Shown here: positions 54,264 through 61,726 of the stretch, one piece after another | How the letters are laid out: each line of letters begins with the position of its first letter | Position numbering within the stretch: the first letter of the stretch is position 1 | Assembly (NCBI GenBank): GCA_027485615.1 | Contig: JAIXQS010000144.1 | Span: 62,001-126,000, forward strand | DNA length: 64,000 nucleotides | Origin: Verrucomicrobiaceae bacterium | GTDB lineage: Bacteria; Verrucomicrobiota; Verrucomicrobiia; Verrucomicrobiales; Akkermansiaceae | Reading direction: 5' to 3' | Notes under the pieces: model-generated | Told to the model about the DNA's origin: nothing | Databases searched by the model: none | Seen by the model: the letters and a program-made list of their open reading frames with translations, nothing else | Position numbers and translations under genes: made by a program

Positions 54264-55967
54264 ATGAGCGAACCGAAACACAGCGCCCTGTTTGTAGCTC
54301 CCGAGTTGGAGGAGGTCGCGAGGCTTTTCCCCAGCTATGAGGTCATTGGCCTTATCGCATGCGGTGGCATGGGTGCGGTTTACCACGCAGTGCAGTCGTC
54401 GCTGGAGCGTCCGGTGGCAATCAAGATCCTGCCGCGCGAGTTCTCAACGGACGCAGAGTTCCGCTCCGGTTTCGAATCCGAAGCGAAGGCGATGGCGAAA
54501 TTGAACCATCCGAACCTGATCGGCGTTTACGATTTCGGCGAGGTGGAGGGGCTGCTTTACATCGTGATGGAGTTCGTGGCGGGGCAATCCCTTCACCACG
54601 CCGCACATGGCTGTTCCTTCGAACATGCGGACGCGGTCAATATGGTCATCAATGTCTGCCATGGCCTAGCGCACGCTCATGAATACGGAATCCTGCACCG
54701 GGATATCAAACCTTCCAACATCCTGCTCGACAGCCAGATGAACCCAAAAATCGGCGATTTCGGCCTGGCACGGGCGCTGGGGCGTCAGATCGAAGAAGGC
54801 GAGCAGATCTTCGGCACACCCGGATACACCGCACCGGAAGTTCTGCGTCCTCCGTTCACGATCGACCAGCGCGCTGACATCTTCTCCGTCGGTGTGATGC
54901 TCCACGAGCTTCTCACAGGCCACCTGCCCGACGCGGATCCTCGCCCGGCCTCGCAAATTTGTGGCTGCAGCCATCGCCTCGATGCGGTGATCCAGCGCGC
55001 CACACATCCGGATCCGAACCGGCGTTTCGCCTCAGCTGCCGAACTCGCCCGGGAACTTGGTAACATCGCGGCGATGCCGAACCGCACACTCCGGACCGGC
55101 TCGCCTGCCGTCAAGGTCACGCCGAATGTAGGGAGCCCTGCGGTTTCCAGACCCGCGCAAACAGCGGCCAGCCCGTCCGGCCACAACGCCCTGTCCAGAC
55201 CCGTCCGTTCCGCGCTCCCGCGGCGAACTGCCGCGCCACCAAATCCCTCCGCAGCCACTTCGCTGCGACCGCAGGGCTCCTATAACAAGCCGAAGCCCCT
55301 TGCGAAGGAATCCTCGGGATCCGGCTTGGTCGTTTTCCTTGTCATCGCGCTGATTGGCGTGGCCGTCACCTATTTCGTGATGAAGGGAAAAACAGCCGCG
55401 CCCGACTCCCCGCCGCAGGCGCCCCCAGTAACCGAAAAAACGACGCCGCCCCAAAGCCCGGCGCCAACCGCCAAGGAAGAGGCCGAGCTGGATCCTGCCG
55501 ATCTCCTGCGTCGCGCCCGCTCATCGATACGCCAGCGAGTAGGGCCAGCTCTGGAAAGCCATCGCCGCGACATGAAGGCCAACCTAAGCGATTACAGGAA
55601 GGCGATGGAATCCGCCGCCGAAGGGCTTGCCCCGGGGGAACGCGAGCGCATCAGCGAAATACTTTCCGAAAACCTGCGGATCTGGGAGGACAACGGTGAC
55701 AAGCTCCCGGAAACGCTTCCCGCCGGCTTCCGGGCTGTTGACGGCGCGGAGGATATCCACGCCAGTCATGTGGAAAAACAGGCGGCGATCCAAAGCGGGC
55801 TTGAGGGCGAGATCGCTTCCCTCGCCAGCGTTTACGTGCTGGAATTGCAGAACCAACTCGAGCAAATCGCAAAGGGCGGAAATGCCCGGGCGGTCAATGC
55901 CTTGGAAGAGGAAGTCCGTGCCGTGGAGGGAAATGTGACGCGCTTCCGCGAGGCGATGACCGATTAG
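54264..55967 (+). CDS. Serine/threonine protein kinase with one transmembrane segment
   Basis: A 567-aa Hanks-type kinase. The glycine loop is LIACGGMGAVYHAVQ near residue 32, the catalytic Lys in VAIKILPREF, HRDIKPSNILLD near 148, DFGLARALG and GTPGYTAPEVL follow. After a Pro/Arg/Ala-rich linker (~270-350) comes one TM segment (LVVFLVIALIGVAVTYFVM). The last ~200 residues are Pro-rich and then helical, probably outside the cytoplasm. No PASTA repeats are seen. Targets unknown. Its stop overlaps the convergent thioesterase stop. Confidence 0.92.
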   Translation: MSEPKHSALFVAPELEEVARLFPSYEVIGLIACGGMGAVYHAVQSSLERPVAIKILPREFSTDAEFRSGFESEAKAMAKLNHPNLIGVYDFGEVEGLLYIVMEFVAGQSLHHAAHGCSFEHADAVNMVINVCHGLAHAHEYGILHRDIKPSNILLDSQMNPKIGDFGLARALGRQIEEGEQIFGTPGYTAPEVLRPPFTIDQRADIFSVGVMLHELLTGHLPDADPRPASQICGCSHRLDAVIQRATHPDPNRRFASAAELARELGNIAAMPNRTLRTGSPAVKVTPNVGSPAVSRPAQTAASPSGHNALSRPVRSALPRRTAAPPNPSAATSLRPQGSYNKPKPLAKESSGSGLVVFLVIALIGVAVTYFVMKGKTAAPDSPPQAPPVTEKTTPPQSPAPTAKEEAELDPADLLRRARSSIRQRVGPALESHRRDMKANLSDYRKAMESAAEGLAPGERERISEILSENLRIWEDNGDKLPETLPAGFRAVDGAEDIHASHVEKQAAIQSGLEGEIASLASVYVLELQNQLEQIAKGGNARAVNALEEEVRAVEGNVTRFREAMTD

Positions 55968-56431
55968 CCCGCCGCATCGCGCTTGCCGAAGCCGCGGGGC
56001 AGGCGCAGCGGCTTGCCTTCCGGCATTTTCACCAGCGCCAGCGCCTGCCGCGCCGTGACCAGCAGCGCCCCGTCCTCCTCGCGGCGCATCTCGAACTCGC
56101 ACCAAAATCTCGCCGCGCCCACCTCCCCGAGCTTGCCCCGGATCTCGATCCAATCCCCGAGCTTCGCAGGCTTCTTGTAATCCACCTCAGTCCGCGTCAG
56201 CACCGGGTAAATTCCCGTTTCCGACATCCCGCGCAGATCCATGCCCAGCGACGCCGCGAGCCTCGTCCGGCAAGTTTCGATCATCCGCAAATAGGCGAGG
56301 TTGTGCACCACGCCGCCGCAATCCGTATCGAAAAACATCACTTCCTCGCGCGTCGCCATCTCGTTGATCACGTCCTCCATGCGGACAACCTCGCAGAAAG
56401 GCATGCCGGGCCGCAATGTTCTCTTGTCCAC
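55964..56431 (-). CDS. Acyl-CoA thioesterase (YbgC / 4-hydroxybenzoyl-CoA thioesterase family)
   Basis: A 155-aa hotdog protein (the ATG at codon 18 is also possible). VMFFDTDCGGVVHNLAYLRM gives the DTDxxGVV motif with the catalytic Asp, and RTEVDYKKPAKLGDWIEIRG and FEMRREEDGALLVTARQALA follow. YbgC-type proteins hydrolyse short-chain acyl-CoAs and often partner with the Tol-Pal system, which is not adjacent. It is divergent from the following large hypothetical gene. Confidence 0.83.
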   Translation of the reverse strand: MDKRTLRPGMPFCEVVRMEDVINEMATREEVMFFDTDCGGVVHNLAYLRMIETCRTRLAASLGMDLRGMSETGIYPVLTRTEVDYKKPAKLGDWIEIRGKLGEVGAARFWCEFEMRREEDGALLVTARQALALVKMPEGKPLRLPRGFGKRDAAG

Positions 56432-56464
56432 GAGCGTAAAAATGCGAGTATCCGCCGCTAAGCC

Positions 56465-58279
56465 ATGACAAATGCCATCCGATCATTTTTCGCCGCCGCG
56501 ATTTTCACCCTCCCTGCGGTGACATCCGGCGCCGCGCCCCCGTTTGTCCCGCCGGCCGATGTGATGCCGCCTTTCCGCAGGGACAAGCTTCCGATCGATA
56601 CGGATGCCATGCTCTCCCTCTCGCAGACAATGACCCTGCTCTCCCAGAGCGCCTCCCTGAAAGAAGCACCCCTCCGCCGCACCGCCGCGCAGGCACTCGC
56701 GCTAGCCCTGGCCCTCGATCCCGCCAACTCATCCGCGCGCGATATCCTTTCATCCATCACCGGTGGCGGGAACCTCCACAGTCCGGATCCGGAAAGACTC
56801 ACCCGCGCGAAGACAGAAGCCTGGCAACTCAACGGCTGGCTCTCCACTCCGGAGGCGGGCAAGGATGGCAATCTCCTCGCCGACCTCCTCGGTGATACCG
56901 TCGCGGCGCTCGATCCTGATCATCCCGCCGCCGTCGATTTGCTGAAATCCCCGGAGCGCGGGAAATGGGACGGCTGGGTCGCTTCCCTGCCAAGCTTCGA
57001 CGAAAAGAACACCGTCAGTTTGGAAAAACCGGACGAAGCGGGAAGCAAGCTGGAACCGATCAAGCCGGAGCTGAAAATGGCGGGCATCTCGCTTACGAAA
57101 GCGACGGTGAAGACGGTGCTCTTCGCCTTCGATAAAGAGACCGGTTACGCGTTCGGAAACACCACCGTGAGAATGGAGGCGCAGCCCAAGCTCGAGGAAT
57201 GGGAAGCCAGCGGAAACCTGCAGCTCAATGTGCCGAGCTGGGAGATAAACAAGGCGGATGTGAAAGAGTTCATCGTTTCCCCGATCATGGATGCCCTCCA
57301 GAACTCCGGGGTTGCGCTCCCGGATAACGGCAGGATCAGCTTCCAAGCGGGTGACGGGGATCTCTATCCGTTCGGCAAAAATACGACCAGCCTCACCGGG
57401 CCTGCCTTCGTTCTCGCCTACGCCGCCCTCACCGGCGTCGAGCCGGACGCCACCGTGTTCGGGGTCATCAACACCAGGGGCAAGCTGACCTCGCCCCGTT
57501 ACCTCTGGTACTTTGTCGACGCACTGCGGAAAGGCGACGGCGGACGGCTTGTAATTCCCGCCGACTCCGCTGAATTCTTCGCCGCGCTGCTGACCTTGGA
57601 GGAACCGGATTTTTTCCTGAAATACGAAGTCCTCACCGCATCCGGCCCGGAAGAGATGGCAAAGCTCTGCGCGAAGAAGCCCGATGAGAAACAGGCCGCC
57701 GTTTCCGCGAAGTTCCAGGAAATCAAGGACAAGGCTCCGGCCTCCACGCTCGGCCCCTACCTCGCAAACCGCTTCATCCGCCAACGGCTGCTCGATATCC
57801 ATACGGAAATGCCCCAGCACTTTTCCGCAAAGATTCTCGCCCTGCAGGGATCCGCGGATCGCCCACCCCGCACCCTGCCCGAAAACATCTTCGCCGCCAT
57901 GGTCTGGCACGCCATCGCACCGATCAAGGCAGCTACAAGTTTCGAAAATGAGGGCATTTTCAACGCGAATTCCGAGGCCCTGGAGAACCTCCACGATGTA
58001 TCCCGCGCCAAACTGGATCTCCTTGACCGCTTCGCGGATCGTGACAGCTCCGAGCTGCTTGACCGCGCCAAATCCGTGACCTCCGATCTGCGCGACGTGG
58101 CTCGCGCGCTAGGCAGCCGCAGCGATGATTGGGAAGCAAGATACAGAGCGGTCGCTCGGGCACATAAAGCCCTTGAGAATTCGAACGAACAAATCCGCCG
58201 GGAACTCTCGCTCGTCACCGGCGATCCTCTGCCGGACGATATGATCGAACGCCTGAGAAAGGAACGGGATCGCAAATGA
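56465..58279 (+). CDS. Exported hypothetical protein with a possible inactive Lon-type protease fold
   Basis: A 604-aa protein with a signal peptide (IRSFFAAAIFTLPAVTSGAA). Residues ~200-400 resemble the Lon/S16 protease fold: GNTTVRMEAQPKLEEWEASG, then RISFQAGDGDLYPFG, and TGPAFVLAYAALTGVEPDAT where the Lon catalytic Ser in GPSAG would be. PRYLWYFVDALRKGDGGRLV aligns with the Lon K-containing helix but lacks the Lys. If the match holds, this is a non-catalytic relative. The N-terminal 190 and C-terminal 200 residues are helical and unnamed. The Lon-like reading is inference. Confidence 0.75.
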   Translation: MTNAIRSFFAAAIFTLPAVTSGAAPPFVPPADVMPPFRRDKLPIDTDAMLSLSQTMTLLSQSASLKEAPLRRTAAQALALALALDPANSSARDILSSITGGGNLHSPDPERLTRAKTEAWQLNGWLSTPEAGKDGNLLADLLGDTVAALDPDHPAAVDLLKSPERGKWDGWVASLPSFDEKNTVSLEKPDEAGSKLEPIKPELKMAGISLTKATVKTVLFAFDKETGYAFGNTTVRMEAQPKLEEWEASGNLQLNVPSWEINKADVKEFIVSPIMDALQNSGVALPDNGRISFQAGDGDLYPFGKNTTSLTGPAFVLAYAALTGVEPDATVFGVINTRGKLTSPRYLWYFVDALRKGDGGRLVIPADSAEFFAALLTLEEPDFFLKYEVLTASGPEEMAKLCAKKPDEKQAAVSAKFQEIKDKAPASTLGPYLANRFIRQRLLDIHTEMPQHFSAKILALQGSADRPPRTLPENIFAAMVWHAIAPIKAATSFENEGIFNANSEALENLHDVSRAKLDLLDRFADRDSSELLDRAKSVTSDLRDVARALGSRSDDWEARYRAVARAHKALENSNEQIRRELSLVTGDPLPDDMIERLRKERDRK

Positions 58280-58342
58280 GATCGGTGCAACTGAATCTTC
58301 GGATTCTTCCGGAGGGGTGATCGCTGGCGCGTTGTCCGCACG

Positions 58343-58786
58343 TCACTTCCCGCCCATCGGCTTGATTTTTGCCGGTTTCTTCGGAGTGGCCCAGTGATCG
58401 ACGGCGGGATCGACCACGAAATCGTGGGCCAGCGCCTCGCGCCCGAGGAGCAGGCGGTGGATCATGCGCTTGCGGGAAACGAGCGAGACCACGATGCGTT
58501 TCTCCACCCCGGCCAGGCGGAGCTGCGTCTCGACGAAGAGGCGGCTCGTCGGGCGGCCGGTGGATGAGCGGACTCTTTTCCTGGCGATGATGTCCGCCTC
58601 CAGCGTGATGAGCTTCCTGTCCTTCCGGTCGAGGCGGACGGTGAAACGCACGCGGTCACCGGGCAGTTCGGTGATCTCCGCGCAGTCGATGGCGCTGCTG
58701 CGCGCGCCGGTGTCGGCCTTGGCCTTGAGGCGTAGTCCCCATTCGGGGAACTCGACCCACTCGCGCCAGCCGATGATCATCCTCAC
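58343..58786 (-). CDS. RimB-like ATP-dependent zinc protease family protein
   Basis: A 147-aa protein of the COG4067 (RimK/LysX-associated, retropepsin-like) family. It begins IIGWREWVEFPEWGLRLKAK and has ADTGARSSAID, the aspartic-protease-like DTG, and HRLLLGREALAHDFVVDP. RimB is thought to cut glutamate tails that RimK adds. The stop of rimK overlaps its start (ATGA) in the order rimK then rimB, so the pair acts as a unit. Confidence 0.85.
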   Translation of the reverse strand: MRMIIGWREWVEFPEWGLRLKAKADTGARSSAIDCAEITELPGDRVRFTVRLDRKDRKLITLEADIIARKRVRSSTGRPTSRLFVETQLRLAGVEKRIVVSLVSRKRMIHRLLLGREALAHDFVVDPAVDHWATPKKPAKIKPMGGK

Positions 58787-59976
58787 GGCTCGCCGCCCTC
58801 CGGCTTGGCGGGCAGCCTTTTCACCCTCCTGTGTTTCTTTTTCTTCGCGGGGATGAGGCCTTTCATGTGCTCGGATTTCCCGTAACAGAGCAAGGTGTCG
58901 TCGGCCTCAAGGACGCGGCAGCCCTTGGGGTTGGAAATGACCGTGCCCTTGCGGCGGAGGGTGAGCACCACCACGTCGTGCTCGCGCAAGCCCGTTTGCT
59001 CGATGCTCATGCCCACATATGAGCTGCCGATCGGGATATGGATGTCCGCCACCGAATAGCCCCGGGAAACGGTGAGGCGCTGGCGGATGTCGATTTCCGG
59101 GAATTTCACCTGATCCGCGATGTAGTCGATGATCTCGCCGGCGATGTCGAGGCCGGTGGCTCCCTCGATGCCCTCAAGGCCGGGCGAGGAATTCACCTCC
59201 ATGATCTGCGGGCCATCCTTGCCCTCCAGCATGTCCACGCCGCAGATGCGCAGGCCCATGATCTGCGCGGCGCGGACGGCGGCCTCCTCGTAGGCGGGTT
59301 CGAGCGTGATCGCCTCGGCTTTTCCTCCGCGGTGGACGTTGGAGCGGAATTCCTGCCCCTGCGCCACCCGCCGTATCGCGGCGACCACCCGGTCCCCGAT
59401 CACGAAGGCGCGGACATCCTTCCCTTTGCTTTCCGCCACGAATTTCTGGAGCAGCACCTGCTGTTTCGTGGAATGCAGCGTCTCGACGATGGCGCGCGCG
59501 ATCTCGATCTTGTCGGCGAGGATCACGCCCACGCCCTGCGTGCCTTCGAGCAGCTTGATGATGACCGGCGCTCCGCCGACGCGCTGGAGGGCGTCCTCGA
59601 GGTCGCGCTTGTCATCCACGTAAGCCGTGGTGGGAATGCCCACATCGTGGCGGGAAAGGATCTGGAGCGAGCGCAGCTTGTCGCGCGAGTTGCTGATGCC
59701 CGCTGCGGTGTTCGGCGTGAAGATGTCCATCTGCTCGAACTGCCGCACGACCGCCGTGCCGTAGCGTGTGATCGATGTGCCGATCCGCGGCAGCACCGCA
59801 TCCGGCGTGCGCAGGGATTTCCCATGGTAATAGAGCGCCGGATCGCCCTGATCGAGCGCGATGGTGAGGCGCAGCGTGTTGAGCACCTCGATCCTGTGCC
59901 CGCGCTTCCGCCCGGCCTCGATAAGGCGGCGAGTGGAGTGACACTTCGGGGAGCAGGAAAGGATGGCAAGCTTCAT
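58783..59976 (-). CDS. rimK: RimK-like alpha-L-glutamate ligase fused to an RCK_C (TrkA-C) domain
   Basis: A 397-aa ATP-grasp ligase that adds Glu residues to proteins such as ribosomal S6. The ATP-grasp region reads IIKLLEGTQGVGVILADK, FVAESKGKDVRAFVIGDRVV and MEVNSSPGLEGIEGATG. The last ~95 residues look like an RCK_C/TrkA-C regulatory domain (IPIGSSYVGMSIEQTGLREH and GCRVLEADDTLLCYG), which usually senses small ligands. The C-terminus is very basic. Its stop overlaps the RimB-like gene start. Confidence 0.85.
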   Translation of the reverse strand: MKLAILSCSPKCHSTRRLIEAGRKRGHRIEVLNTLRLTIALDQGDPALYYHGKSLRTPDAVLPRIGTSITRYGTAVVRQFEQMDIFTPNTAAGISNSRDKLRSLQILSRHDVGIPTTAYVDDKRDLEDALQRVGGAPVIIKLLEGTQGVGVILADKIEIARAIVETLHSTKQQVLLQKFVAESKGKDVRAFVIGDRVVAAIRRVAQGQEFRSNVHRGGKAEAITLEPAYEEAAVRAAQIMGLRICGVDMLEGKDGPQIMEVNSSPGLEGIEGATGLDIAGEIIDYIADQVKFPEIDIRQRLTVSRGYSVADIHIPIGSSYVGMSIEQTGLREHDVVVLTLRRKGTVISNPKGCRVLEADDTLLCYGKSEHMKGLIPAKKKKHRRVKRLPAKPEGGEP

Positions 59977-60084
59977 GCGGGGAGTGGTGTCCGTGACACA
60001 TACGCCGCGCCATACTCCGCGTCAAAGCAAAGTCCCCGACTGCCGGAAAGGAAAATCCGGTGCGCGACGTAACCACCTCCCGCC

Positions 60085-61347
60085 ATGCAAAAACCCATCA
60101 TCCTTTCCCGCCGCCGTTTCCTGACCGCCACCGCCGCCACCGCCGCCTTCGGCCCCTCGTTCCTCCGCGCCGCTCCTGCGAACGCGCAGCTCAACATCGC
60201 GTTCATCGGCTACGGCAAGCGGGCTTTCGGGGTGATGAACCATGCCCTGCAGCAGGCGGACGTGCGCATCGTCGCAGTGTGCGAGGTGGAAGGCACCCGC
60301 CTCGCAAAGGCGAAGGAGGAGGTCGAGAAACGCTACGCGGAGGACACGAAATCCGGCACCTACAAAGGCTGCGCGACCTATGTCGATTACCGGGAACTGC
60401 TGGAGCGCGACGATCTCGACGCGGTGGTGATCATGACGCCCGACCACATGCACGTCCACCCGGCGCTTGCGGCGGCGAAGAGGAAACTCGACATCTATTG
60501 CGAGAAGCCGCTCACCCAGAACATCGCCGAGGGGCGGCTGCTGGTGAACAGCGTGCGGGATCACAAGATCATTTTCCAAACCGGCAGCCAGCAGCGCTGC
60601 GAGTTCGGCCACAATTTCCGCAAGGCGGCGGAGCTGATCCGCGCGGGCGGCCTCGGCGACCTGAAGACGATCCGCATCGGCGTCGGAGCCTCGCCCATGC
60701 CCTGCGATCTGCCCGAGCAGGAAACCCCGGCGAACCTGAACTGGGATCTCTGGCTCGGCCCCGCCCCGCAGCGCGGATACCATGAGGAACTCTGCCCGAA
60801 AGGCATCCACAACCACTTCCCCGCCTTCCGCAGATACGAGGAATACGCCGGCGGCATGCTGGCGGACATAGGCGCGCACCATTTCGACATCGCACAGTGG
60901 GCGATGGGCATGGACGCCAGCGGCCCGGTCAGCGTCGAGCCTCCGGCGGCGGGCGATACGGGTTTGAAATTCACCTACGCGAACGGCGTGGAGATGTTCC
61001 ACGGCGGCCCGAGCGGCTGCACCTTTGAGGGCACGAAAGGCACCCTCCGCGTGGATCGGAATCTCCTCGAATGCGATCCGGCGGAGATCCTCACCACGGT
61101 GCCGCCCGATGCGAACTGGCCAAAGGATCACCTCCGCAACTGGCTCGATTGCATCAAGACCCGCGAGGAGCCGATCTGCTCCGTGGAAACCGGCCACCGC
61201 ACCGCCAGCGTCTGCCACCTCGCCAACATCGGCTACAAGCTCCGCCGCAAACTCACATGGGATCCCGCCAAGGAGGAATTCCCCGGCGACGCCGAGGCCA
61301 ACGCCCTCACCACCCGCAAACCGCGAGCGGGATGGGAATACGCGTAA
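60085..61347 (+). CDS. Gfo/Idh/MocA family oxidoreductase, Tat-exported
   Basis: A 420-aa protein with a twin-arginine signal (SRRRFLTATAATAAFGPSFL). The NAD-binding strand is LNIAFIGYGKRAFGVMNHAL, followed by VVIMTPDHMHVHPALAAAKR, DIYCEKPLTQNIAEG and the C-terminal WLDCIKTREEPICSVETGHR. Such secreted Gfo/Idh proteins are abundant in Planctomycetota and Verrucomicrobiota and act on sugars or inositols. Substrate unknown. It is divergent from rimK. Confidence 0.9.
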   Translation: MQKPIILSRRRFLTATAATAAFGPSFLRAAPANAQLNIAFIGYGKRAFGVMNHALQQADVRIVAVCEVEGTRLAKAKEEVEKRYAEDTKSGTYKGCATYVDYRELLERDDLDAVVIMTPDHMHVHPALAAAKRKLDIYCEKPLTQNIAEGRLLVNSVRDHKIIFQTGSQQRCEFGHNFRKAAELIRAGGLGDLKTIRIGVGASPMPCDLPEQETPANLNWDLWLGPAPQRGYHEELCPKGIHNHFPAFRRYEEYAGGMLADIGAHHFDIAQWAMGMDASGPVSVEPPAAGDTGLKFTYANGVEMFHGGPSGCTFEGTKGTLRVDRNLLECDPAEILTTVPPDANWPKDHLRNWLDCIKTREEPICSVETGHRTASVCHLANIGYKLRRKLTWDPAKEEFPGDAEANALTTRKPRAGWEYA

Positions 61348-61471
61348 CGATGAGCGCGTGCACCCCTACCAGCGGCGGCGATCGTGGCTCACAGGGTTGA
61401 TGGTGGAATTACTAGAAAACACCGGGGAGATGCCGGATGGTGCGGAAGCACGGGTCGAGGGGGGGAGTGTA

Positions 61472-61726
61472 ATGCGGGGTATGGATACGACGGAAAATCG
61501 GAAAGGGGGGTTTCCCCTGGACTCGGTTTCGTTTGTGCTGGGCTCGCCGTCGCGTTGGCGTCTGTTGGAGGCGCTTTCCGAGAGCGGGCTGTTCTCGGTG
61601 GACGAGCTGGCGCGGCGGATCGGGCTCAAGCCCTCGACGGCGTCGAAGCACATGCTGCTCGCTGCACTTCGGCGGAGGCGGGGAGTGAGGAGGTTCACGT
61701 CACGCTGCGGTTCTGCCTGCCGATGA
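61472..61726 (+). pseudogene. Truncated winged-HTH regulator remnant
   Basis: The frame reads MRGMDTTENRKGGFPLDSVS, then FVLGSPSRWRLLEALSESGL and VDELARRIGLKPSTASKHML, a clear ArsR-like winged-helix DNA-binding core of the kind common in Verrucomicrobiota. After KHML it changes to a low-similarity Arg-rich tail and ends early, so only about 60 good residues survive, and the C-terminal wing is missing. Its 3' end overlaps the ABC transporter gene by 32 nt. A GAGGGGGGAG site precedes the ATG. A frameshift or deletion is likely; a genuine short gene is less likely. Confidence 0.6.
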
